A program made the position numbers and the translations under genes. A DNA stretch of 64,000 bases, taken from NCBI RefSeq assembly GCF_001949145.1, contig NW_019091640.1, positions 70,199 to 134,198 of the forward strand, read 5' to 3'. The stretch is from Acanthaster planci. Taxonomy: Eukaryota > Echinodermata > Asteroidea > Valvatida > Acanthasteridae. Numbering within the stretch: the stretch's first letter is position 1; every line of letters starts with the position of its first letter. Positions 23,499 to 36,265 of the stretch are shown here, one piece after another. The notes beneath the pieces are model-generated. The model was not told the DNA's origin. It did not search any database and saw nothing but the letters and a program-made list of their open reading frames with translations.

Positions 23499-24160
23499 CT
23501 TGGAAAAAAAACAAAAATAAGCTCTCACGTGAACTGCAAACATGCGCTACAAGTACAACCAAGGAGTGTGCTGGTTGCTGGTCTGGTGAGATAGGCCCAT
23601 GGTAGGCCCGGCTATAGATGGAAAACAAGCCGTCAGCTCAGCCTCAGCTGACACAACTTACATACATGTCATGACAATTTATCCATACCTCTAAGCCTTA
23701 TCAGTCATTTATTCAGGGAACATTTCATGGGGATTGTAAAACTGGGGACCCTGTTCCTATAATAGAAAAGAGAGCTACATTTCAACGTTTAAATTCACCT
23801 AAGAAGATGACTAGTGACATCATGCTCAATAACTGATTTTGCCAAAAAAGGGCAGGGTTTTGAGTTTGAGGGAAATTATGAGGGGAAACTGTGAGTGTTT
23901 TAACACATTACACATGGTGGATTCAAATTTGCATGGCTATTTCATCAGGAAGAAAGTCACATTTTCTCACAGTTTCCAATTTGAAATTTCCAAAACATAG
24001 GGTCAATGCAATAAAGTAAAAAGAGCCTTCTTTGGGGGACTTACCAGTTTGCAGGATTAAAATGACAAAAAAATGTGGGGTCCCAAAGTATACAATCCCC
24101 AATTCCACTAGCCTAGGTAGGGGTTAAAGAGAGCATACATAAAGCGAAACTGAAACTTAC

Positions 24161-24275
24161 GTTATACTTTGCCGCCGGATTGAGGCTCGGACGAGAGTGT
24201 CGATAGTCACATTGCAAGCAACATTTACTCATGTAGAACGTAGATACAGCACCGGTATACAAGTAGAGTTGAGAA
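24161..24275 (-). promoter_or_regulatory. Probable GEMIN8 non-coding first exon and promoter
   Basis: GEMIN8 exon 2 begins with an acceptor 5 bases before its ATG, so an upstream non-coding exon is needed. A perfect donor AAC|GTAAGTTTCAG lies at 24160/24161 on the minus strand. A TATTTATAG box sits at about 24303-24312, the right distance for a start near 24275. The exon end is well supported; the start site is inferred. Confidence 0.4.
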
Positions 24276-24312
24276 CTCTGCATCTGAGCGCTTAGTTTTC
24301 CTCTATAAATAG

Positions 24313-27300
24313 CGCCACCAATAGCCTAACAAAGAGATCACCACTTGCTGAAGTTAGGGGAGGCTTGTTTAGTTTTTAACTCAGAGTGACTGTGAATAAC
24401 CACATTACACCAGCAATTTATTCATGATTAATAACATTGATTAATTTTGTGTTAACAGTTTTTAAGCTATTATTGCAGAGTACTTCACGTAAATGTCAGG
24501 AAAGATGACGTTCATTGACCAATTCGCGCTAGAATGTGACAAGTTTTTTGTCTCCTCACGCGTCACGACGGGTCACCGATTACTCTCCAAGGAAAAGACA
24601 GTATGATATGGCTGTTAATAACAACCTCTTGCCAATTTTGGTTTAAATGTGTTATTTTCTTTTTAACTTTCAAGGGATCTTAGTGTAGGCATCTCACTAG
24701 TAAGATCACCTCCCCCTTATGACTTTTGCAAGCGGCAAAACCCAGTTATTCAGGGAAAAAATGGCAGCCTATCCCTAGTCTGACTGGGCACGACACCGCT
24801 TGCAACGACATCACGGGTATGTTATTGCAAGGTTTTACGTTATACTGAAATCAGTTTGTTGAAATGAAATGAGGCTCCGCGGACGAGCGTGTCGATAGTC
24901 ATGAAATGAAATGTTGAAATGTCGAAGGTAAGAGTTTGAGAATTGTTTTCTCTAAAGAAAGGCGTTAAATTGCAATTTTTTGGCATCCATAAATGGTATT
25001 CTTCCACGTCACATTTTCTCAGCGAACATATCTCAAAGCACAACATTAAAAAAATGCTTCAAAAGTATTACATTTCCCTCTCCGACTTTTTTGTTCAGGT
25101 TTTGTTTTATATGACCGCATCAAAACGGAAGAATAGTGACTGATCATAGCTTCGTGTATGAGATTTGCCCGCTGGTGTACTGTGCCCAAAATAGATCCAC
25201 ACACTGCATAAAATTTTGAAGTATAGGTGCAATTTTTGTCAGTAAGCCTATACGTATGGTCAGTTTGCTCTCGTAAAGTGTAATATAATTTGGGATAAAA
25301 TGTGGAGTATCGATGTAGGAGTCTTTTTTTGGGGGGGAGGGACACTCAATTGTAAAAGGGGGCCGATCCCGAAGTATATTCAAGCAAACTGGGAATTTCC
25401 ATCCCCTAAATTTCTTCTTTCCCTTTTCATCCTATCCCTTTCCCTGTCCTTTTTTTTCCACTGGAGACAGCTCACCCTAACAGTGGTGTATCCAGCGAGG
25501 GGCAGGGGGCAACTTGCCTCCCCCCCCCCCGATTTTTTTTACAAAGAATACCTCATAGGTGAGTAGCAAAGAAAGTAATCGGCATATTTACTTATCAAAT
25601 ATTAGTATCCACACCCTGAGACAACAACACCAGCAAATACACTGTAAATTTATTTAAAGCAAGCATGTCGGGGGACCGTGAGTAAGGCGTTTGATTTTTT
25701 TTAAATCCCCCAACAACATGTTGAATGAGCCCGAAGCCACATTCGTTTTGAATGTGCCCCCACCCGGACGCCAAAAGTTGGGTACGCCGCTGCACCCGTG
25801 CCCAGTGCATGCATACCCGCTGTGTGAACATTTCTTTTGTTTCAGTGCACGTACATTCACTGAAGTCTGTGGGGAAAACTCGTACGCAAGGTGTAAATGG
25901 CGTGCGCGTCATCATTCTTAGGTTCTCCCGAGAAATATCTGCATGTTCAGAAACACACACTGATGTCAATCTGGAGAACTTCGCGTTTTATCGGAGAATT
26001 TCTCGTTCTTTTGAAGATTAATGAAGTGAATGCGCTGCGTGCGTTCCGTGTGTCTGGCGTTCCGAGTGCTAGCTAATAATTTTATCTCTGCATCAGTTCG
26101 GCACAAGATCACCTTGTTCCCGTCGCACCCAAATCGATCTGTTATCGACTTAGGCACATCGCCACGTGCGTCCAGCACAAGATCAGCAGGCCCTGCAACT
26201 GCTACTCCTTCCGAGATTCTAACAAAAAATCATTTCAACCGGCAGGCCTGTCGCTAAGGCAGAGGGCTAGAGGGGCCGAGCCGGCTGGCGAGCAGCTGCC
26301 TCCCCCATCGGTAAAAACCAAAAGCGTGAAGAGCATTATCTACTGTTCTTGTGACGTGCCGCCTTAGCTGGTACGTGTGGGGCCCCCCCTGCCTTAAGCT
26401 GGCGACCGGAAAGTCAACCGGTCGATATTTAAGAAGCAAAGCTGGACGTTCTTGGCTACATCTATGTCAAGAACAATGAGATTAAACAAGTAGGGGCCTA
26501 TGTGGATAGTACGAGATTTAAATGAACATTAGATTTTATATGAGAATACTTGTACTGCACATTTTGTTGTTGGCCTGGTCTGTGGCTTTAGTTTGGTTTT
26601 CTTTCATTTCTTTACATTTCATACATTTGGTTTGGTTACTCATTGATACTGATTTCAAAAGCATGTCACATGTTCACGTATATCCACCGGGGGAGGGAGG
26701 GCAACCCCCGAACACATTTTTAAGGAATTAGAACATCAACGCACCTTTTTGATCGACGCTTCTCCTGGATGGAAAAAAATGGACTCTTTTTCAGAAAAAC
26801 AAACCCACTACTCCTCCTCCACTCCGTCCAAGACCTGGATACGCCACTGGTAAAGTTGTATTATACCTGACCTAAAAAGACGCCAAAAACAGCACTGGAT
26901 TTTTTGCTTTCGGCTGACTGAAGTTGACTTTTCTTGAGAATCGATGTAGCCACAATGGCGCTCGTTCTTCACCGTACCACTGTAGTTTTGTACCGGGTTT
27001 TGCGGGCTGAGATGATTTGTTCTTTGTTAGCGTCTTGGGATCATGCTATGCTAAATTATGCTTCAGAAATGGTCAGTAGAGTTTTTTCGGGGGTATATAT
27101 GATTTTGCCCGAAAACACGATTCAACATTGATCCGTAACAATTTTTAAATTTACTTGTGTTTCAATGGAACTTTGAACAAATAATGAAATCGCCCATCTC
27201 AGTATAGCACTCCTTGAAGGAATTTTTTTCCTTGCCAAAGTATCCTGATGGAGTTCCTCTCTAAAACGTTTCCTCCAAAGTGTAAAAAGTAAAACAACAC

Positions 27301-28554
27301 TAATTTAACTAATCATTTATGCTGAAGAAAACCTTTACAAAATTAATGCTCTTTTGGAAGTTTCAAAAAAATGTTTTAAAAAGACTCAGAAACAGAAAAA
27401 AAAATTCAAAATGCTTCGAGAACTTGGTACAGAGTTTGATTATGGTAATAGAGATTGTGCGTTAGCGGCGTCTCTGTGGTGTCTCAGAGGCTTTTTTTCT
27501 TTATTTTAATTTCCTTGCAACGAAATTTTGCATTTTCCGTTTTGCAGGGGGGGCATTTTCAAAATGGCTGCTTTTCCAGGCAGTGAAATTTCCGTCATTT
27601 TAGGGGTGGTCTACTTTGAGGCAGAAGTTCTCAAAAATTCATTGGTTAGTCCACTAACTATTGCAAGGAAAATGAAAGAGGACATGTCGAACGTTCTTTT
27701 TCTGTGCAGCCTGTGCACTTGAGAGAGTTGTGAGTATTTTGTCAAGATTTGTGGAGTGTGGGGACTTATCACTGCTGTCTATGCGAATTTTTATTTGGTG
27801 CGGTACACCCTGCAAGCTCTGTGCTTGTGACGCTTGTAAACACCGCCACCACATGGCGAAAATGAACCGCGCATCGAAATTCTCGAAATAGCGTTCTGGA
27901 CAACGTCTGATCCCCCCTTAGATTGAGACATGCTACATGTTCTATTCTGAGCAGGGAGCCAGACTGTATATCTCTCTCTGCGGATTGGATCGCCGCAATC
28001 GAAGTGGTACGTTAGCGTTACGTATACTGAGACATTTTACATATTTTCCACTTTTGCATATTTTACGATTTCTTTGCAAATGAATTTGTAAGGATTGAGA
28101 GAAATAGACGAAGTCGCTGATCGGAGTTACGGTAAGCTTATCCATTGTAAATACTTATTCAACGTATTTATATTAGGCCAAATCGAATTGGCTGATACGC
28201 TGTACATAGGCCTAGGCCTCATCTGATTAGGCTATCGAAAATATGTGCCAGCACAGTTCATGGGTAAACAATGTTATTGTAGGCCTACACTTTGTTTTGT
28301 AATTTGTGATTAGCCGAGTTGACCTTAGCAATGCCAGCTTGAGTATCTTCAGCGTATGAAATAAACACTCAAGCTGTGTAATGCTCATCATGAAATTGGG
28401 AAATTCCCAATTTGAATTAGGCTTGGAAGTTGGAGCCAAACACTCCAGCGTGCCCTGATCGCTGCAGTAAAGTCCTCTCTCTGATCTTAGCGTAGGCCTA
28501 GAGACCCTAGGCTCAAACTTGGAGTTCAGGTGCTTTATCAAGTGACACCTGACT
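24313..28554. other. Intergenic, no gene found
   Basis: It contains a copy of a GAGGCTC..GGACGAG..GTGTCGATAGTCA word (24866-24905) also present in the putative GEMIN8 exon 1, poly-C/poly-G bounded repeats near 25320 and 25490-25530, and CpG-rich patches (26000-26300, 27960-28000). A plus-strand donor-like AAG|GTAAGAG at about 24930 could end a leader exon of a plus-strand gene, but nothing proves it. Confidence 0.45.
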
Positions 28555-28742
28555 GTAGAATCCCATTGCTGCCATTTTACGCGACTCGTGTGGGGCATTT
28601 TGGCTGGGATTTCCCCACACTTCCGCTGTTGACGGCGCATTGTTGCATCGTGCCGTCACATAGTTTTGTACACAAAGTATAGGCCGTCTCATTGTCGCGT
28701 TGTGCCATCGCATTGTCACATCGCCGCATCTTCACATTGTCG
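28555..28742 (+). repeat. GC-rich dispersed repeat, copy 1
   Basis: It begins AGAATCCCATTGCTGCCATT, includes TGGGGCATTTTGGCTGGGAT, and passes into a field of degenerate ATTGTCGCATCG/GTCACATCG units. The same sequence occurs inverted at 29868-30053, roughly 80 percent alike by eye, so the two could pair across about 1.1 kb. Confidence 0.8.
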
Positions 28743-29867
28743 TATCATCACATGTTGAGACCTAGACCGACCTTTAGTTTCGCTAGCTGAGGGCGCTTTC
28801 CCGTCCCTGCATTCCCGGCTCAGGCATTCATCAACCTGGGGCAACTCTACTCAACAAACTTTTAAGGGACTTTCCACAACCATTATGTGAACAAAAATGA
28901 GAACTTGAACTTATTTTTGCATGGGTCGAAGTTTGCAAAGAATGATGCCATTGCATTTTTGAAGGAAAGGATTGGTCAAACACTTGTTTATTGTATCTCT
29001 TAAATCATACATTACCTGCAACGAACACCATGATTAATCTCCAAAATTCCACAGATTTCCCGATAGGTGTAACCTACTGCAAAATAATGACAGATCAGCT
29101 GGTCCCCTGACAATTTTATCTAAGGAAATAAATCTTGCAGTGTAAGTGTAACAGTCATTAACACAAGGGCAAAAGGAAAACATCACTGTCAATTAAAATA
29201 TAGGCCTTTAGGTCCAAACAAAATTGATTTTTTTAAAAAAATGTTCTTGCTTTTCGTGATTTCTACAATATGACATACGAAGAAAATGCATGGACACAGG
29301 ATGCAGCACTAACCATAGTTCTGAAAAGCTTAAATTAATTGTATTATAGACTAGAAATAACGAACTACACGAGCAAAAATAATGTGCTCAGGAATTAACA
29401 GACTGGGGTTTTTATAAGGAATTTATGAAAGTATGGTATACCATGTCCAATAAACTTGTACCAGTTTGTATCCACTGACGGTCCTGCTGCCGTCATCTAG
29501 TCCGAGTATTTAAAATGGATCCAACTTTGTTTACAATAGGGTAGGGGTAACCATCCAAGTGCTTTAAAAAGGTGATAGTTTGCTCCAAGTAACAGCGTTA
29601 GGCCTTTGGCCAGTGACTAATATAATATTTCAAAGGATACTGCCCACGTGGCAATGCAAATGGGATTTATTAACATATAATCTGAAGATGTAGGCATATT
29701 CATCTTATGGCAAAACTTGAACTCGGAAAGAAAAGCTCCTGAAAAGGTGTCTGAACGAGAAGAATTATCGGGGATGGTTGTGCTAAACACTGCAATCACA
29801 ACAGCAACAGCACCCTCCTGGCGGAGCACACGAAACAAATTCCATTTTAATGAAAATGCGACAGTAC

Positions 29868-30053
29868 AACGGGACGATGCGACGGCACCATGTGACGGCA
29901 CGACACGACTATGTGACGGGCCTATTTTTTGTGTACAACACTCCACGATGTGACGACACGACGCGACAATGCGCCGTCGACGGCGGAAGTGTAGGGAAAT
30001 CCGGGCCAAAATGCCCCACATGCGCTGCATAAAATGGCAGCAATGGAATTCCA
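29868..30053 (-). repeat. GC-rich dispersed repeat, copy 2 (inverted)
   Basis: This is the inverted counterpart of copy 1. On the plus strand it starts in CGATGCGACGGCAC-type units and ends AAATGGCAGCAATGGAATTCC. The minisatellite part (CGATGTGACGACACGACG) is out of step with copy 1, while the flank is well conserved. Confidence 0.8.
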
Positions 30054-30639
30054 TACCTGACCCCTAGTGCTGTGCTTGGGAAGAGTTCCATATATAGCCG
30101 CTAGTAATTATTCTCAAAAGTAACCAATTACTAGCCATCAGAGAGCCAAAAAATGTCCAGAAAAGTTCAATTGAGGAGGGGAAAAAACCAAGTTGTTTAC
30201 TTAGAAACACTTGTTTCTGACCAGTTTCATAGAGTTTGTGCACAAGGTACACAAGGTATCCAGCGGCGTCCGTATGTGGTACTCTTTCACTGTGCTTTCT
30301 CAATTACACCAGTCGCAGCGGGTCAAATTAATCAGGTTTCATTTACAGCCCAACTGGATTTTCACACCGGGCTTGATTTTTGGAAATCACTTCACTGTCT
30401 GAAAGTACATGTATGTGTTTTTTCTCTTCAACAAAGTGCATGTGTGTTTTCAGACATGTTTAGGCCATGTAAAAACAACGAATTGGTGATCATCCTCCTT
30501 CTCCTGACCCTCCTAAATGGCTCTGACCCATTTTTTTTTTTTATATATTCAAAAAAATGGGGGGAAAGTGTAAAAAAGCACTGAAAAAAAATTCACGAGC
30601 AACAATCCCAAGCTTACCCTTCAGTCTGAGAATTCACGC

Positions 30640-30830
30640 AAGACTAGTTCATTCTTGATCGGAGACTTACTAGTGCAGACGTCTTAACATCGTGGGTTCG
30701 AGTCCCACCCCAGTAAGCTTGTGAATTTTTTTTACAAACTCTCAGACAAGCACTGAGTATACAGTGTTTATAAATATATACGTCGAGTAAGGGCCAAAAC
30801 CAGTAATTAAAATGAACACCCTCTCGACGC
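30640..30830 (+). mobile_element. tRNA-derived SINE, family A copy
   Basis: GTGGGTTCGAGTCCCAC (about 30695-30711) is a perfect T-arm: a 5-bp stem around a TTCGAGT loop containing an RNA polymerase III B box. The upstream GACTTACTAGTGCAGACGTC is a worn A-box region. The tail CAGTAAGCTTGTGAATTTTT ... GGCCAAAACCAGTAATTAAA recurs at 49690-49885, showing a repeat family rather than a tRNA gene. No proper acceptor or D-arm pairing was found. Confidence 0.7.
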
Positions 30831-33800
30831 AAAGTAAATCTAGACAGTACTGATGAGGAAATAAGGAATAATAACCCTGGGGCACACTAGTATGTACATA
30901 CTGTACATGTATGCATTGCCTTAGGACCCCTCTCCCCCTGTGCGCAAGGTGAGCCCTCACCCCGGAAGAGGTTTGCAATTTTTTTTTTAAATGTTCTGAG
31001 AAAAAAAAAAAGAAGCAGCTACAGTATTCGCCTACAATGTACATCTCAAACTGCATAGCTCTGATATACTCATACAGTACATGTGGCAGTACATCCCAGG
31101 TCCCTGGAGTGGGAGGGGGAAACTTGAGTATCATGAGGTAAATTTTGGGGGGTTAAGTTCTGGTCTGAACCCTACATCTCCCCCCTCCCACCCCAAGACA
31201 AATCCTCAGTGCGCCACTGGGTGCAAAAACTCCTCCCTTTTCTCCATGTGTACATGTACGTACATATGCCGTAGATGTGCTGTATGGATGAGTCCCTAGC
31301 TCTACGGTGCCCATACTGTTGCCCCATTTATACTAAATCAGTCTCTTGGTTTCCAACTGATGTTGATGACGTCTCTCATGTTCGCCTGTGCGACATGTTA
31401 AAAACAGGCCGTAAAACACAAATTGCAATGTTTGTTGTGTCCTGGTTTAGGTTTGGTACCACAATAAATTTTACCCCGTCAGTTCACTCATAATGTGGAA
31501 ATGTGGAATTCATATTTGAATTGGTCTTTCCAGTATTTCCGTGTACATGTACACCCCTGGTAGTCATTTGTATGAATCAGAAATCAGCTTTTCCCTAAGA
31601 ACTTTTCCTCAACCAATCATGATGGCCTAGTGTTTAAACCAACTTTGGGTGCAGTCATCGGCTTTCTTGTTTGGTGTGAGTTTTTGTGATGGCATGGTTT
31701 CCCTTGCTTGCACCCTGTAACTTCCCTCAAAACAACAGAAATCTTTCTACAAATCACTCGTGCCCGAATTCAATCCATATTTTTCCCCCATAATGGCATT
31801 GATGTCAGTGTTGGCCACATTGATTGCTGTTGACTTCTGTGTTCTGTTCACTAGATTTCTTTTCAGTCAATATGCAAGTGGTCTGGTTGCTTGCATAGTA
31901 ACAGCATTAGAAAAGGGACCCTGTAAGGGCTGGGGGGGGGTGGCAGGGGGTTGCAACCCCCCCCCATGTTTGTCACTGCCATGCAGGTAGATTTGTTTTT
32001 GATTTCTGTTCATACTTGTTGTTTCTTTTCAATTACATTTTTGGTGTCTTTATTTGAACCCTGAGCCTTTGAGTTTGACAAACTTTGACATGCCATTATG
32101 ATTCTTGCAGACTTGGGGAGAAAAAGGCCAGATTGAAACTTTGATGGATGTCTTTACAGTGACATTGTGCCAAGGTTTACATAAAGTCTTTTTTGTTTTA
32201 GTTAGTTACTTATTAAAAGTTAGTTATAATTTTTTTTTTATCATTTGATACAATTTAGAAATGATTTAGTTTATTTATCATCCATGTTGTTGAGTTTTTT
32301 TTTATTTGTTAATTTATTCTTTGCCGTGGGTGATCCATTCAGTAAACCTGCTCACTGGTTTCCCATGGATCCCAGCTTACATAATTTAAAACATTAAAAT
32401 ACCAAAAATACAATACAAAAAAATGAAAAATGTAAAAATTAGAAAAAAAAGATAAGAACTCATTTTACAAATAGTTGTTTAGAAAAATCATAATAGAATG
32501 AGGTTCCTCAATTTACTTCACATAGTTTTTCATTTTACTCAACTCACACTTAGAAAAAAAAGGATGAGAATTGGACTTTAGTATGCTACCAAAAATTAAA
32601 ACACCAAAACAGATCGAGATAGTGGTCCACATAAATTTTGCAACTGAAGTTGGATTTATAACATTCAAATTCTGGAGAAAATGCTGATCAACTTATCCAT
32701 CACAATGCCACTTATCTTTAACTGAAAAACAACACAAATTCTGTTAAAATATACATGTACCTCAAAAGTTTATTTACCTTCCTCCTAGACTTTACACACC
32801 AGCAGCAAAGTTGTGCTTTGAAAAAAATGATAAATTCTTTATGATCTCTTTTGTCGCATGTTGTTTGTTTCCTGCACAATATTTCTGTTGTCTTCCCTCC
32901 TCTGTCTCATTAGTCTTAGTAGACACCACTTGCCTATAAATGATAGATTTGTTTATTGCTTGCATCATGTACATGTAGCTCATGTAGAGTGATTCTACAT
33001 GCATTTGATGAATTAATCATATGTACATGAAAATGCTATCTCCCAACCAGTACAAGAAAAGACAGAGAAAAAGTTAGGTTGTGTCCCTTGTTTTCTTTTT
33101 TTCTTTGTGAATCCTGGTTTTTTTTCTTCATTTTTTTTAAAGGTCATTAGTTGCTCCCCCCAAAGAAATTTCAATCGTTTTTGTTAAAACCTCATATGTT
33201 GGCAAATAATCACCTGTTCTTGAGTGTGAGGCAAGTCTGGTGTGTGTAATCAAAGCATTGGTGTGTTGTTCAGATGCACAGCAAGGCTGTCCAACTTGGC
33301 TTTTTTTTCCTTTAAAGCTTTCAAGTTCCAGTTCCTTTCTGGGGTTACCTTTGGTGTGGCGAAAGGCTTTCCCTTCAGCCATTGACAAAAAAAGACTTCT
33401 TTTGACAACAATTGAATTTTTTTCTGACGGATTGGCATTACGCTTTCTTGGTCTTTTTGGTGGGTTGTGTTGTGCCTGCATGTACAATTATAAAGTGGCA
33501 AGAGCACAGGCTTTACAGCCAAGCATCATAAAAGATCCAAGGCTTGGGAACAAAAACATGAAAGAGATACTGCACACCTTTATGAATTTGAGAACTTCAC
33601 CATTATTTCACCTGCGGTTGTGATTTTTGATCAACAGATTTCCTGGACAGGAGTGGCACAGTAGGCTTGTCCATCTTTCTCTGTCAGTAACTGGCCATGT
33701 AAATCATAGCCATAATGACTAGATTTACTTCTTGAAGTGCCGCTTTCAAAATAGTTGAATTAGTTTAGTCTCATGTTTTTTCTATGCCCATAGTCTTGAA

Positions 33801-34508
33801 GAGCAAAAAATATTAAGAGCACAATGGAAACTAATTCCTCCCAGCTCAGTTTGGAAGGTTGAAACTACACAGAGGTTCATTCACATTTAGTCACTGACAA
33901 CAAGAGACTCAAAGCTGAGAAAGGAGAAAAGAGGTTGTCATGTGAAATGGTGTGGAATGGGCGGCATGCATCGTGCAGAATTAAGAGCTTTGTGTACAGT
34001 GTGTGGTTGGATTAGGTTGGCTGCTCTAATCAGATAAAACTGAGGAAATATTCCGCATCATCCGTCTACACAGCATCCTGACGTTCACGTCATTGAGACT
34101 GAACAATTTATTTGGCGTCTGTGGAATTAAAATCTTCTTCGTGAAGGTTGAATTTCATCTTTATTTCATAAGTGTAAGTTGGTTTTGTGTTTTGCTTTTT
34201 TGTTGTTGTATTTTGTCACAAGAAAGTAAAATATTACCATTTGCTGTTGCTGGCTGACTCCAAAGCCATAAATTACCTGTGACCTTTTGAGGTGGGTTAT
34301 TTTGCAGATGAAAGTAGCACCTGTTATTAGTGTCAGATGTTTTAAAAGAAAAAAACTCTTGTGGCCTGCAAGCTGAAGTTGTGGTAGTTAATTCATTAAA
34401 GTACTCTGTTAACTTCATTTTTTTAAAAACTCTCAGTTGCATATTGTCTGTCTCTGTAAGTCAAAGTTCGTGAATGATATTATCATACTAACTTGTCACT
34501 GAATTTAT
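30831..34508. other. Intergenic, no gene found
   Basis: Contents are G/C-run repeats (31100-31215 and 31930-31975), long A- or T-rich low-complexity DNA (32200-32470), and ORFs without recognisable domains. A 127-codon plus-strand ORF at 33240-33623 has an equally long ORF opposite and no homology that I recognise. Confidence 0.5.
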
Positions 34509-34990
34509 GGGCTGACTCAATTCGAATAATTCACTGTTCGAGCATTCGACATTTAATTCGATTGGATATCCGATTATTTCGTACCGACTGGTAGATTGTT
34601 GATAAACAAACCATATACATGTACAAAATCAGTTGCAATAACATACACAATTGTACATTATATTCACTATAATAGCTTCTTATCTTCAGGAGTATCTCCA
34701 GCCACGATTTAGCAGAAGTTAAGAGACGAACAATATTTTTTGCCCCTTTGAAAATTTCTGTTCCTTTTTAAATTTTTTAATGAGTAATTTACTTTTTGAA
34801 TCGTAAGATTTCAGTTGCTTTTCATTTGAATCTGCTTAAAACAAGCCTCCATTGTGCAACTTTTCTCATTTAAAACCAAAGAAAATTTTCCCTTTCTTTT
34901 CATGAATTTTGCATTTGAACATCCAATATCAGAAAATAATATTCGAATATTCGATAATCAATCGATTATTCGAATATTCAGCACAGCCCT
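34509..34990. mobile_element. TTCGAAT-rich MITE, about 480 bp
   Basis: The left end GGGCTGACTCAATTCGAATA is mirrored at the right by TATTCGAATATTCAGCACAG plus CCCT. Internal TTCGA/ATTCGAAT words and a near-palindrome at 34938-34979 (AATATTCGAATATTCGATAA ... ATTATTCGAATATT) fit a non-autonomous DNA element. There is no coding capacity. Confidence 0.6.
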
Positions 34991-36151
34991 ACCAAATATG
35001 TCCTTTTTTTTAACCTATTTAACTCACATCATATTTATCAGTTCTTTCAATCATTGCTGCTGCTAGTCAGAGGCATTGTCATGTCCCATTCAGTCGTCGT
35101 ATTTTAATTTTCTTGTTACGATTTGTCAGTATAGGGAAAAATTCAGTGTGTTAAAATGAAAAATAACATAACATTTCAGTTCACACACTGCTGGTAAATA
35201 TTTTTAATGACAATGTCGCAGAGCATAGCATATTTCAATATTTAATTTCTTTTTTGTTCTTTTTTTTCAAATTTGTAATTGCTTGTGATACAAAGGATGC
35301 TGTTTTCAGGTTAAACTCTGACTCAGTTTCCCTCATGCTTGTATGGGTATATTAAAATTTTAAGAGCTTTGTTTAACTTTGCATGAGCATTACTGGTTCA
35401 CATTCCACACCCACACACACATACAGTATGTGTGGATTAAAGTTTAATTTAATTTCCATTTTACTCTCTCGGCTTCTCTCCTACAGTTGTAGATGCACGT
35501 ACATGTATGGTACATGAAGACCGGTACTGGATTTTTCTCCTTCCTGCAAACACCACTGCATCGATGGAATGGTTTGAAGGTTGAGCTGCATTATACGGAA
35601 CAGAGCCGTCCTCATTTCCGATCTTGCCAGGTGGGCGATTGAGATCCAACCCTGAAATTACTGAGTCCTTTCAGCAAATGGATTCTTGTTGGAAAGCCAT
35701 CGTTTCTCGGGTGTTTTCCCATCTCAACACCGCCGCGGTACGGAATGATGTTCATGTATGTATGATCACTACAAGTCTGGCCGCGAGTCCTACAATGTAG
35801 ATGATGGAAATCAGAATGACCATCGTACTCAAGAGCGCGTCACGGTCGTTCAAACCCTGATGAACCTTGGTGATCCGTCTCGGTTCCCCGTTCATCCCCT
35901 GCTTATCCAAGTCAATCTGAGTGAAGTCACAACAAATTAAGAAGAGAGAGAGGGGGGGTGTAGGCCGATAGGCATGGATGAGGGCAGCTGCTGACCTTTG
36001 TCATTCCACGGAGAAGGCTTGTTCAGGTGAACATGCTAATTGGATTTTTTTTTTTTTTTTTCTAAAAAAGTACAAACGCTTGGCAATTTAAACGTCAACA
36101 CAAACATTTGTGAGTTGTGAGCCTCCACAGTGCCCTGTCTGTACAGCAGCA
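34991..36151. other. WDR17 upstream flank / 5' UTR
   Basis: No conserved coding exon was found. An in-frame TAA at 36089 lies 21 codons before the WDR17 ATG with no ATG between, so the start exon does not extend as coding. A candidate acceptor TGTCTGTACAG ends at 36146, so the first coding exon may begin five bases before the ATG. A poly(T) run is at about 36044-36060. The promoter was not located. Confidence 0.5.
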
Positions 36152-36265
36152 ATGAAGCAAGTGGGTTTGCTGTCAGCTGGCTGTCAGCCATGGAACAGCG
36201 ATGTGGTCGCCACCAGTGGAGATAGATTTGCTTACTGTGCAACGCTGGCCATTTATGTGTACCAG
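36152..36265 (+). CDS. WDR17: WDR17 coding exon 1
   Basis: 38 codons from the ATG; donor CAG|GTGGGT; phase 0. MKQVGLLSAGCQPWNSDVVA aligns with human QVGLLAAGCQPWNKDV. Human has an isoform with a longer N-terminus from an upstream exon; none was found here. Confidence 0.93.

Noticed and set aside
30660-30735. tRNA gene
   Set aside because: Perfect T-arm and B box, but no acceptor stem, D-arm or anticodon arm; a sibling copy at 49.7 kb shows a SINE.
33137-33623. Paired ORFs of 127 and 116 codons
   Set aside because: Opposite-strand mirror ORFs in low-complexity, Ser/Lys-rich translation; no recognisable family.
35758-35940. 60-codon ORF upstream of WDR17 as an N-terminal exon
   Set aside because: No donor at a useful phase, and its peptide does not resemble the alternative human N-terminus; an in-frame stop lies before the WDR17 ATG.
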